Made by a program: the position numbers and the translations under genes. 64,000 nucleotides of DNA, taken from positions 58,103,574-58,167,573 of the forward strand of contig OZ024889.1 of the NCBI GenBank assembly GCA_964017195.1. The letters are read 5' to 3'. Source of the DNA: Siderastrea radians (Eukaryota > Cnidaria > Anthozoa > Scleractinia > Rhizangiidae). Below are positions 1 to 11,230 of this stretch, piece by piece. Under the pieces are notes generated by a model, which saw only the letters and a list, made by a program, of their open reading frames with translations, was not told where the DNA came from and made no database searches. Position 1 is the stretch's first letter; every line of letters begins with the position of its first letter.

Positions 1-791
1 AAACTTCTTGTTTCGCCGACCCCTTTATCTTAGCAATTTTACCCACAGGTAGCCCAAACTCACCAACCTCTTGATCGTCTTATTATTCATTGTTGCTGGT
101 TGTAGGAGTTAACGTTGTTGTGGAAAATATTACCTATCCTAAATGTAAATTAAAGGTCTCTTTTGAATTCACTTAAGGCTTGTTCTGCGGTTTCCTTAGG
201 ATCATTTTTCTTATCATTTTTATTTATTTATTGATATGTACTACGGCCTCGTAAATTAAATGGGCAACCAATAAAAATTACCTTAAATTGTAGGTAACCT
301 TTACTGTGCGATGAAAAAGGAAATTCTTTCTGATGTTTTGCTGATAATGCACATTGATTAAGATGCTTGTGGATTAAACAAATTTTCCCACGGAAAAAAC
401 AGCGATGTAAATGGAAATTTGAAGAATTTTGTTTTAGATCATGTAAGAGTCGTTCTAGACCATTTTGGAAATGGGCCAAACAAGAGTCAAAGAAGAGACA
501 GAACAATTTCCGCCTAGAACGATTTTCGCCTAGAATAGCCTCACAGCAGCCTTTTCTTAAGATTAGAGTCAATAAGCACAGTTCTGTCCATTTGGATTCA
601 TGATTATTCAGGGCCATGTGTATATTGAAGAAACAAACTTTGGACATCGCAGATAACTTTGTCCTTCACAAAGAAAACTCAAAGCAGTTTGAAATTTAAT
701 GTTACTGATATTCCAAAAATGTTATTTTTGTCGAAGATGAGGCAAGGAAGGGAAAGTGAAACTGTGGGTCCAAAGGGTAATTTCCTTATGC
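1..791. other. Intergenic DNA, no gene recognised
   Basis: This is AT-rich sequence. A 139-codon open frame on the minus strand (228-647) and an overlapping one on the plus strand (367-603) show no domain, no splice context and no repeat-family similarity that I can recognise. I see nothing functional here. Confidence 0.5.
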
Positions 792-1359
792 TTAAAGGGG
801 CAGTGTCACGGCAGTCCCGTCCAATTTGTTAGTTTTTCCCAATCACAGCTTCGTGACAAACAAGTGTGTATCCCGAGCGTTACATTTAAATTCGTCCGTG
901 AATTAAATTCGTCTTAGACAATTTGAACTTCTGGGTAAGACGGATAAAACGTCAAAGGCGAATTTAATTCAGACGAATTTAATGTGAATTAAATTCGTCT
1001 GAATTAAATTTGACGTATGAACTAGGCCTTGATCTTCTTCAATTTGCGCATCCGTGCCTTCTTTTGTATTTGCTGTCTCATTTAAGTCTCATGTTTTAAC
1101 CCTTTCACTCCCAGAGTCAGTTATGGAGGCATTAACTAAGGGTGGTTCTAACTTTTGACTCTGCGAACGAAACCCTATCGTTTGACTATTCAAATGAAAC
1201 CTTGTCAGCAGTACTTTTACATGGTACTATTTATATTTTAGTATTTTACAAAATGAAATTTGAGATTGGTTAAACGGTTATTTAATTTTATGTTGCGCTT
1301 TTTGGTCGCTAGGTCCTAGTGGTTGAACTTGGCTAAATTTCGTGGCACAGCTCCTTTAA
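792..1359. mobile_element. MITE-like element with TTAA ends
   Basis: The left end reads TTAAAGGGGCAGTGTCACG. The right end, reversed, reads TTAAAGGAGCTGTGCCACG, so the ends are imperfect terminal inverted repeats flanked by TTAA. The 568-bp interior is non-coding. It contains a cluster of AATTCGTC/GACGAATT words in both orientations (about 888-1015) that could fold. A TTAA target with a purine-rich start suits Kolobok- or piggyBac-type cut-and-paste elements; the superfamily is inferred. Confidence 0.6.
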
Positions 1360-3494
1360 GGGGTCTATGTCACTAAGTTTTATTATTAATTTAAGAAGCC
1401 AAATTAAAGACATGTCTGTGCCAATGGGAACCCAAAACATTATGGTCCAGTTTTGTCGAAAACTACTCTACTAGTAAACTAAAACGTAGTTAAGTGTCTT
1501 TAGCCTAGGATGGTAAAAAGAGAAACGGATGCAACTTGAAAAAAATCGGGCCGCTTTTTTTCAAGTATTCCTTCATGTCTAGCAAAAACCATCATAAACT
1601 GATCGTGTTTTGTTATTCATTCAAGAATTCACTTCACATCTACCTTTTGGAGTTCTAAGACTATTTTGATCAAACCAAAAATCTCACTATAACATAGCCT
1701 CTTTCAGACCTATGCATTTTTGGAATAGAATTTCTCTTTAAAGACCTTTTCATCGTCCTTCAAATTTACTGAATGAGAAATCTAGTGCCTGCAAGCAAAT
1801 AGTGTGACCTTTGCAATTGCAAAGGGATTTCAAGCCTGCAATTTACGTCTGTTTTTCCTTGTGTTTATATTTGGAGACCTGGATGCACTAGAAGAATGTT
1901 ATTTCAATCTACAGAAAACAGTAGTTGTTTTTCAAACGTGTTCATAACAAGACCCCAAATTTCACAAATAAAACTGCCTTTGGTACTTGTAGATTAAAAA
2001 ATAATGAGTCTTTGTTGTAGCATCTATACCAAACGACATGCAAGTTAATAGGGAAGACCTGCTGAACTGCGGTAAGTAAACAATGCGAAACGTTGTGTAA
2101 TTTATAAACTTCGATAATAGTTACCTTTTATCTTTGAGTTTTCTGCACGTTGGAGCAATCTGGTCGCTCTTTGAGTGAACACCTTGTGAGTGATCAATTC
2201 TAAATGGAAGAGAGGGAGAAGGTGCAATATTAGATATTTCGATGGTCAAAAGAAAACTTAAGTTGTGACTGCTTGTCAGAGGCACAACTATTAGTTTATT
2301 CAAGAGAGGATCCCATGTTACATGTGACAATTTTTATGCAAAGCAAATAAAGCTTGTTAAATAATTGCTCTCTAAGTCCTCAAAAAGTTTCTTTTGATTT
2401 TTATTTCGAACACGATCCCAGTTTACTTATTTTTGATTGCAATTATTAAGTTGTCTGCTAAAACTATTTTCATAACTTAAAAACTGCTTGTTCGCGTTTT
2501 CCGGCTGTGCACGCTAGTCAATTTTGAAACGTTTCGTCCACTTTCAACTCACACAAAATTAAGGCGGCCTATTTTAATTAACAAGTAAAAATAATGCTTA
2601 TTAAAATGACATGGTTTTGCATAACCAACAGTGGATAAATGTTGCGTTGTTCGCCTTTTCAATCTGTCTGCGTATTAGCTAAGAGCTCTTCTTATCGAGT
2701 TTAAAGACGGGAAATTAAGTGAGCAACCAGAAAGATGACTCCAAAGTGTATATTTAACCTGTACATGATTTTCGACTAATGTTGAGTAAAGAAATTTATT
2801 GATGATGAGTGATAAAGTTTACACGAAAAAAAAAACTAGGTAAACAGAGATTTTGAATACATTTCGATTCTATTCTTGGAACATGGAGCAAACATGTGGC
2901 GAATCAAATCAAAACTCTAGGTAAAAGATTTTTGTTCTTGAGGGATGAAGGTGGGCTGAATAATTATTTCTTACAGTCCTAAAGAGAAACTTACGGAGAA
3001 AATTTATGTAAATTAGCTGGTCAAAACTAGTAGGGTAGATCGTAAGACATAAAATAACAATTTAACTCATAGAGGACTTTTTACATTTTGTTTTATTGGC
3101 GTGATAATGCCATGTGGTCATAAACGTGTACACGTTTTATTCCACATTTGAGTAGGAAATCTTAACAAGAATAATTTCCAAAACATATATATTAATTTAC
3201 TTATTCATTATTTACTTCGAATTTCAAATTTTGTTCATGACTTGTTTAACTTTCTTCAGGTATTGTTTGATTCATTAGTTCGCTCACCGGTTGCTGTTTT
3301 TTGTCTTTAATTTGCTTTTTTTTTCCTCTTTGTTGTTGCTTTTGTTGATGTTAACATTTTTAAAAGTCAATTTGGGGGCAAAAAATTGCAGCTTAAGTGC
3401 ACTTTATATAGCCTTTCATTATTATTAATTTGGCTTTCAGAGAACTGCGCTTAATTACTGTTGAAGTGTAGTAAAAATATTGAAAGACAAGTAA
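1360..3494. other. Intergenic DNA, nothing recognised
   Basis: About 2.1 kb of AT-rich DNA without a convincing ORF, exon, RNA gene or repeat structure. The only open frame of note (2121-2330, minus) has no recognisable domain. Confidence 0.45.
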
Positions 3495-4658
3495 TTAAGA
3501 GGCAATGTCCACTAAGACCGAGCGAAATCGAAAATATTTGGCACATGATGAAAAATCAAAATTCTCCGTTTTTCGCCCAGAGATACCTTATGGTAGCTCT
3601 AGAAACGTGGTGGCATTTTTTGTTGAGAAACTATTTTTAAACCTCCAAAAAATTTAAAAACCGTTACCGCACTACGTGTCTCTACAAACACCCCGAATAA
3701 ACGCGAATCATACCTTCTCGTAAACTTCGCTCTGTTTAATTCGCGTCATGGAACAATCCTGTTTTGAGCTTAGAAATTTGCTGTTGAAGAGTTTACAAGT
3801 AATTTGAGTCAAATTATTCTTTTGTGGATTAATTTTCAAGGTCATGGCAGGCTGCTGAAAACCACTACAATTCGCTTGCTTTGAATTCTCAATTTGACAC
3901 AGTTTTTCAAGAGAAAGTTTCCCAACCCGGTAAAACACCGAATCACTTGAAATTCAGAATTCTTGAAAGAGGAAATGCCGTTCTTAAACCAGGTTTAAAA
4001 ATTAGTTTCGGGCTCTTTATCAGCGCCGAGTACAAACGCTCTCAAAATCCCCATAATTACAACATTAACACGTCAACAATTGGCACATACCTACGACCAA
4101 ATAACCGAAAATGCGGACATTTCTTCTATTTTGGTTGGTATTCGGTTGTAATCCACAGCAGAAAGTTAATGTTTAGTTCACCTGAATATGGTATTGTCTA
4201 AATATCAGGTTCTGTGCGTACTCTTTCATAATAACTATCTTGGCGTCCGGGGTCAACAACATCACTGAAGCATCGCGTATTGGCAATCAACCCAAATGAC
4301 TTATTTCCATCCCGCCTCCTTTTGTTAAAATGAAGAACCTTCAGGAATAAAATGATTTTGCCTTATTTGAACTTCAAAAGAGTTTTCTCCTATAAGACGT
4401 CTTTTCTTGGTCTGTATTCGTTGTAAAATTTCGAAACGATAATTTCTTGCCGAAAGCTTACAAGCCTGTTTAGCTTGAGTCACGCAACAAAATGTCACTC
4501 ACTTGATTTTACCTGACGTCGGGTTTGACTTGGAGGGGGAAATGCACAGGAAACAAAACAAAACAAAAAAACAACAAGCAAGCAAGCAAAAAACAAACAA
4601 ACAAAAACAAAGCAATGAGAACTTTGAAAACCTGTGGACCCAAGGACCGATTACCGTC

Positions 4659-5080
4659 AACTGCCGCTTATAAGCCCTGGGCTTATACAACTTTGTTAGG
4701 GTTTTGGGTGGGCTTATAAACGGAGGGGCTTATATCCGGGGGGGCTTCTAAGTTTCGAAATGAGCCACAGCAGTGTTGATCGAAATACGTTTTTAATTTA
4801 CCAGTTTTTAATTAACCTTTGAAACGTCACAATAAATCGAATTCGTTTCAATTTTAATTTAACAACAAAATCAAAACTGTAACAACACGAACGTAACCAG
4901 AACGAAACAAAACAGAAGCTTAGAGTTCATCTTCGCAGTGTTCTGTGAGAGTGCTTAATATTAAGGAAACAGGGAAAACTAGAGGGCGACTTATATCCGG
5001 TGGAGCTTATACCGGATGTATTTTTTTGTTTACAGGTAGATGGGCCTATAACTGGGGGGTTGGGCTTATAAGTGGCAGTT
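4659..5080. mobile_element. MITE with GGGCTTATAAGTGGCAGTT ends
   Basis: The left end reads AACTGCCGCTTATAAGCCC and the right end GGGCTTATAAGTGGCAGTT, a near-perfect 19-bp terminal inverted repeat. The word GGCTTATA recurs several times inside (4677-4740, 5005-5065). There is no coding capacity. It lies within the larger 3.5-9.3 kb element. Confidence 0.6.
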
Positions 5081-5497
5081 AAAGGTATTTATGTATTTAT
5101 TGGTATCATTAGAGGCAGTGAAGCCTTGCCAAAACCTTGCCTGTTGCTAGGGCTTTGAAAAATAAATTGTTATTAGGTCTCTATGCATTGGTCTTCAAAA
5201 ATTGGTCAAGACAGGAGTGAGAATGTAAAAATGTATGTTGAGTTTACTCAAGCCCAAACCAGGGTGTGGCCAGGGGTGCCGGAACCGTCTTTTTCGTTCT
5301 TTATGAGCTTGTGAAACCATTTTATGGCAAATCTAGCAGATTACAATTTTATACATGAAACTCAAAATTAAGTTGAGTTTGAAACTCAACTCATGTTGAA
5401 ACTCATCATGACAAGGAGTCCTAATGTTTAGGGCTCTTTATCGCTTTCCGCCTGATCTTCTGAGCAGTGCAGGTGACGAAGGTGGAGAACCATTCTT

Positions 5498-5590
5498 GTG
5501 ACGAATGGCTAACGCTCGAAACGTCAGCTTTCAATCTCTTCACGGTGGCTCAATTTACCTTATCAACTCAGTTGATAAATACAAAGTTTT
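5498..5590. repeat. Interspersed repeat X, single arm
   Basis: The block containing AAACGTCAGCTTTCA, then CACGGTGGC, then TTACCTTATCAACTCAGTTGATAAAT is repeated at 31688-31862, where it occurs as an inverted pair. It is a dispersed non-coding repeat family of unknown class. Confidence 0.6.
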
Positions 5591-6465
5591 GTGTTTCGCT
5601 TCCCCACCGATGCAGCACCACAGTTTCTCTAGAAACTAACCCCCTTTTTTGTCAAAAGACAGTTGGTTGTGCGATTTTTCTGCGTCTTCTCACGGCTGAG
5701 GAGAACGAGCTCGGTTTCGCTTAGAGCACTGCTATGGACGGTAGACCATCAGATGACAGGGCCTTAGATTTCAGCGCAGTTATTGGTCTTATAGGTCCCA
5801 CGCCATATGCTCTTCATACACGGACGGATTCTTTCTTTAGAAAACTGTATATTCACACCATCGATCTTCCAAGTGGTAACTAAACGGCTTACAATGGACG
5901 CGCACCGGATGACACTTAAGGATGGTTCTCCACCGGGATCTTGATATCGTGTCCGGAGTTTAGGAGGAAAAATGTATCCGACTTACTCTCCGCCGGCCTT
6001 GCGGTCGCAGGCTCCCTTCCTTCCATGGGGAGGGAAGGGAGCCAAGAGTTTGAACACCACGCCCAGCTCTGCTCCTAGTACTCCTACGCAAACTATGGTG
6101 GCCCTGCAGGCCCTACAGTGGTAGCAGCCAGCGCTGTCTTGTCGGAAGCTGACTGTCTTCAGGGCTGGTATGATAGTGTTAATCTGCTTAATGACGTCTG
6201 CCATCACAGCGAGGAATGCACGAAAGTGGGTATGAGAAAAAAGTGTACTTACCAGAGCCCACTGGAGGGAAGACACCGATGTGTTGCAAAATAGCTTTGG
6301 ACTCCGACTTGCCATTTCCACGGTCTGCTTTTCTCACTTTCCCGTTCGAGGCATACTTAGACAGCCCTGGTAGAACTCAACATGACCAACGTTGATTAGT
6401 TCCCTCTGCGCTATTCCCAGACAAGAGCGATGGGCTGGGCAAATGGTCCATGTTAAGGATACTAA

Positions 6466-7068
6466 TTACACTCAAACGAAGAAAACCGTGAACGCTGAAA
6501 ATATTCCTGGAATGTGTGTTTTGACCAATCGCGCGCGAGACCTTGCAACCGCAGAAAACGAACGGGTTTCTCAGTCACGTAATCGAGTTGGTTCTCGAAT
6601 TGTTTTGAAAGGCCTCAAGATTCAATCTTCATCTTTATCTTACAGGAACTGAAATTACTATTCCTTTCTATCTGAGAGCCACATGCACTACGCAAGCGAA
6701 AATATGTTTGAGCGCTTTTGGAGAATAAAATTTTTCGACATGGCGGCCCAACGATTAGTGGTTCCGGCATTTCAAATAAAAGCAACTCAAGCGGCAGTTG
6801 TTTCACCTTGATGTAAAAATTGCAATGTCCTCCCTTAAAATTCGCCCAAAGCTGCTATTATTTCTGATAGCACAGCTGACTCGATTTATTTAGGCCGAAA
6901 TCGTTAAATCTTGAGGTCTTTCGAAACAAATTGAGAACCAAATCCTTTCCGTGACTGAGCAACCCATTCGTTTTCTGCGGTTACAAGGTATCGCACGTGA
7001 TTGGTCAAAACACAATGAACATTCCAGAAATATTTTCAGTGTTCACGGTTTTCTTCGTTTGAGTGTAA
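6466..7068. mobile_element. Inverted-repeat (foldback/MITE) element
   Basis: The left end TTACACTCAAACGAAGAAAACC is matched, reversed, by the right end (7047-7068). Arms of about 170 bp remain alignable (6466-6640 against 6895-7068). They include a shared stretch around CGCAGAAAACGAA and TTGACCAATC. No coding frame is recognisable. It is nested inside the 3.5-9.3 kb element. Confidence 0.6.
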
Positions 7069-9603
7069 AAATACTTTTGCGCGTGCTAAAAGAAAATCAA
7101 CGAAGCTCAACTTCTGAGTGGATATCGCTGATTCCAACACTGCAAGTGTGACCCGAAAAGTCTTTTTTGCAACTGGAACAGCAACTGCTTGTTCATATCG
7201 CTTGTAAGAGGCGCAAACGCCTGCAACTAGTTTCGGAAAAGAGTAAGTGACCTCTATTCGCAGCCAACGGAGATAATGGTTTGATTGGCTATTGTACTCG
7301 GTGACAGGGATCCTGACTGCGAGAACTCCAAAGAACCTATCCTTTTACAATGGTGCGATATAGAGGAAGCGCTCTACAGCTGCTGCGTGTTAAATTTGGC
7401 GTTTTCCTTTTTTTTTCTTTTTTTTTTAACGAAAATTATCAGTTTTTGAACATTTACTCAAAGCCGATCCGCACTTAAGACATTTTGTCTAGTTTCCAAT
7501 AATGCCGCACCTGAAATTCTCACACGCCTGATTTCCAACAAGAAAATTATTTTCGCAAATGGCAGCTTCTCGAGGCGCCTTCTTCGACGCAACACTGGTG
7601 GCTTGCAAATAATATTGAAATCCTTCACCGTGAAATTAATTAGACTTGAAAAGTCGAACTCTTGAAATTTGCTATTTTAGACCATCGGAAGCTAATACTT
7701 TCTGCTTCTAGTGAACACGTGACAATTTTTTCCTCTCGCCAGAGCGTCACAAAATGTACATCTATGTAATCTGCAACTTCCTTTTCACAGGTCAGAATTG
7801 CGTAGTGAATAGTCCCGTCATATGTAGTATCACTCTATTTTACTAGTCGAAAGATATTTCAGGCATACCTTCGGCGGTGTAACATGACACCAAACAGGAG
7901 GACGGAATGTGAGTAAACAAACACAATTGTAGCCAAGTGCTACGCATTGAAAACTTACGATTATAGAGAAAAGTGAACTTAAAATTTTCAGGAAACTTGT
8001 AAAAAACAAATGGATGCCTTCTTTGTTAGCCTTCGATATGCTTTAGTTTAAATCATGGAAAAAATTCAGCTATCTCTGCGGTTTGTTTTTACATTAAGGC
8101 AGTCCGGCATCAGGGATGAAAACGGGAAAGGATCATTCCGGTCGAGTTGCTGAAACAAACGCCATCACTATTTACATCGCCTTCTATCTTGTGTAATTTT
8201 TTCATAGCTTAAGTTATTTCAGACGTCCTAATGTTTCGATTTTTTTCCCATTTTTGCAATCCCATCACCAAAACCTATCCTGTGACTTGACCAGAACCCG
8301 TTGCGTGACAGACAAATTTAGTTAAATCAGACCATAATAACAGTGCGGTTTCTGAGATGAATGTTGAGATCACTGCAAAGTTATTTAGTTTCTTGAGGGA
8401 ATTAACACTGGGAGATTTTAAAAATTCATTTGCCATTCGTTAAGGGATGCGAATGTGTTGGCGGAGTCGTTGTTCATTAGTTGAAAGTCAATCTGGAGAT
8501 ACCTGGAGATAACGGTCGATTCCACGCGTCAAGATGGCCCTTGGACAGTACACCTAAAACTTGACAAAACCTGGCATTTAGACAAAATCTTATTCAAGGT
8601 AAGCTAGATATGACCCTTATCCTGTACTTTTCATCCAAATACCAAAGGATACAAGGAAAAAATTCCAAGTTTTCGGCTATTCGGTCGGAGGCACGAGCCT
8701 ATTGTTTGTACTGGTTGACAGGTTATTGTTGTGATTATCGGGATTTTGAGAGCGTTTGTACTCGGCGCTGATAAAAAGCCCGAAACTAATTTTTAAACCT
8801 GATTTTAGAATGGTATTTCGTCTTTCAAGAATTCTGAATTTCAAGTGATTTGGTGTTTTACCGGGGAGGAAAACTTTCTCTCGAAAAACTGTGTCAAATT
8901 GAGAATTCAAAGGAAGCGAATTTTAGTGATTTTCAGCGGCTCGCCATGACCGTGAAAATTAATTCACAGATCTAAAACAGGACTCAATTACTTCCTACAC
9001 ACTTTAAAAGCAAACTTCCACGTTTAAAATAGGGGTTTTCTGGGGTGCAAATCAAACAGAGCGAAGTTTACGAGAAGGTATGATACACGTTTATTTCGCG
9101 TGTTTACAGGACACGTGTGGCGTAAACATGTTAAATTTTTTTTTCGGGCTTAGAAAAAAATTTTCAAGAAAAAAATTCCACCACGTTTCTTAGATTGCCA
9201 TAGGGTATCCGTGGAAAATTTATGAGGGAATTTTATTTTTCATCATGTGCCGCCACTCGCTCGATGTTAGTGGACATCCCCTCTTAAGTTCCAGTGCCCA
9301 ATCTTCATTCTGCGATAAGTTATTCAGAAGAAATCATTGATGTTGTCCACTTTGTTTGAAACAATAGGATGGAAGTTCTTCATTTTGTAAAACTCAGTTT
9401 TTACTTGCGATGGGAGAGCGTTTAGGGACCACAAACGTTAAATCCCACCACAAAGCAACAAGCAATGAATTCTAAGGTATATCAATACTTGAATTCATAA
9501 TTTTCTTAAAGAAGGAAATTATATTGTTTCCAAGGAGTTTTTCAAGTCATGTTTAAGCCGTGATCTTTGCATTTTTTGTGTAACGGTCTTTCTTATGCAT
9601 CAT

Positions 9604-11181
9604 CTACTGATCTTCCTCGATCATTATACGGCTTACGCAGTTGTAACCAGTGTAACCGTCCGAACCACTCTTGAAGCCGTTACAGTCTCCAATTACCAAT
9701 CCCACGCGTACGGTTCCATAGCCAAGCCCTTCGCAGCATCCTCCAATCTGGCTATGCTTGTGAATGTTGGTGTCTGTTCTGCCGTGGTTTGTGTAAATGA
9801 CATCAATCGCTTCGATTGTTATTGGTTTGGAACATTCCACGCCATTGAAGGTGAAATACCAACGCTTACAGCAACGCTCACATCGCGCGACCCTGAAATC
9901 ACCATCAAACTCGACCTTTAAAGCTGTGTCGTTCGCCTTTTTGACAAAGACGCAATCCTTAAATTAAAGAAAAAAGGATAATAAATTTAAGATTTAGCCT
10001 ATACGTCATTGACTATTAATTTCTAAAACAAGCTTCAATTCTAAATTACTTGCTTGATGTTCTTTCTAAAAAAACGTGCGTATATCATGCTTGTGTTTGT
10101 GTAACTGCCAAAGAAATAGAGTATTCCATAAAAATGTATGGATTGACGGAAGGCAGAAATGATGTATGAAACAAAATGATACAACTATTATTCTAGTAAT
10201 AATTTATTAGTCGACATTAGTTAAGTACATTTCTTTGAAGAAAAATGAATAAAACCATCCAACTTCTCAAATTAACATATCATTAATTCATTTGTTTGTT
10301 GTTTATTTATTGTCTAAGATAATTATTTTCATTTGTAATGAGTCACAGCTTTACAAAGGCATTTATGCGTGACTGGAACTTTGGTTCGTGACTCCGATTT
10401 CACTTAAAGCTTGTGTTCGCTGACCTTTATCAAGCCAGAGTCCCTGCCATCATTCAAAGGACCCCACACGCACTGTTTCCAGTTTCTTTGAGGGACTACA
10501 CCAGGAGGGCCCTGTTCTCCTTTTACACCAGGGCTTCCTTTAGGTCCTGTTTTGCCAGGTGGTCCTTCAGGCCCTAGGCCTCCATTAGCACCTTTGAGCC
10601 CTGTTTTCCCAGGTCTTCCAGCAGGCCCTCGGTCTCCTTTAAAACCATCTCTTCCGTTAAGCCCAGGGACACCAGGTACACCTGGAACGCCATTAGTTGG
10701 ACATGACTGCATCACGGGATTCTGTCCCTGCAGATAATCATAATAAGCTTGATGCACTAATATCGTAAGGTTCTTCCTGATATCACTTCTTTAATATGTG
10801 TATATGTGATCGCACAATTATAACTCAAGGAACAGACTCTTTTTGAAATACTACCGCATGCTAAAACCTCTAAATATTCAGATTCCTTTAATCACACTGC
10901 ATGGGGCCAAAACAAAACCGTTTTGTCCGCTGTGTTCGCAATAATATATTTTTTGGTTCTTGTCTTCTATATTCAGGCAAGACTTCAGGCAGCACGCAAA
11001 ATCGCGACAACCCCCAAACAAATTTCCCATTCAAATACAGCTTCTTTCGGTAGAATATTAATAGGTACTATATCTCAAGGTTACTAGTTCAATTTGCCGT
11101 AAAGAAACGTACCGATTGGTTAGCGGAAAACACCAAGTGTGGAATCACGCACACAAAGAGCAAAACGATCTTGAAAACCAT
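9604..11181 (-). CDS. CTHRC1-like: CTHRC1-like secreted collagen-repeat protein, 3 exons, complete
   Basis: Exons are 11113-11181, 10425-10727 and 9604-9957, all joined in phase 0 with GT/AG sites. They give 241 aa, about the length of vertebrate CTHRC1. Residues 1-20 form a signal peptide ([12 protein letters not shown]...). Residues 36-101 are 22 unbroken Gly-X-Y triplets. The rest is the CTHRC domain: NWKQC, then [11 protein letters not shown] at the exon 2/3 junction, [29 protein letters not shown] and a VSRIMIEE end. Family members are secreted, form trimers through the collagen rod, and in vertebrates modulate Wnt/PCP and matrix signalling; that role here is inferred. No break is seen. 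Confidence 0.93.
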
Positions 11182-11223
11182 TGCTAGCTCGTATTTAGTT
11201 CAGTTCCTCTCCAGTTTCTCTCT

Positions 11224-11230
11224 GTTTATA
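11224..11230 (-). promoter_or_regulatory. TATA-like box upstream of the CTHRC1-like gene
   Basis: TATAAAC lies on the minus strand about 43 nt upstream of the ATG at 11181, which would leave a very short 5' UTR. It is a plausible core promoter from sequence alone; no other element supports it. Confidence 0.3.

Larger units (their letters stand above)
3495..9287. mobile_element. Long-TIR element (about 600-bp arms), TTAA-flanked
   Basis: Two diverged arms, about 3495-4110 and 8680-9287, are inverted copies of each other. Both begin outward with TTAAGAGG followed by ATGTCCACTAA. The arms share a 60-80-residue open frame (plus at 3881, minus from 8910). They also share an exon-like stretch read inward on the opposite strand, ending in GAAGTTTACGAGAAG before GTATGA. 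The 4.6-kb interior holds two smaller inverted-repeat elements and no recognisable transposase. It could be a non-autonomous Kolobok/piggyBac-like element, or simply an inverted segmental duplication; the matching TTAA ends favour a transposon. Confidence 0.45.

Noticed and set aside
228..647. 139-codon frame on the minus strand
   Set aside because: No domain, no supporting context, and a competing frame on the other strand.
5971..6321. Possible exon starting ATGTATCCG (plus) or a 112-codon frame (minus)
   Set aside because: The plus frame ends after about 50 codons, no splice partner or domain is recognisable, and the region lies within a transposon-like inverted structure.
10552..10737. 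Pro-rich frame on the plus strand
   Set aside because: It is the antisense of the collagen Gly-X-Y exon of the CTHRC1-like gene.
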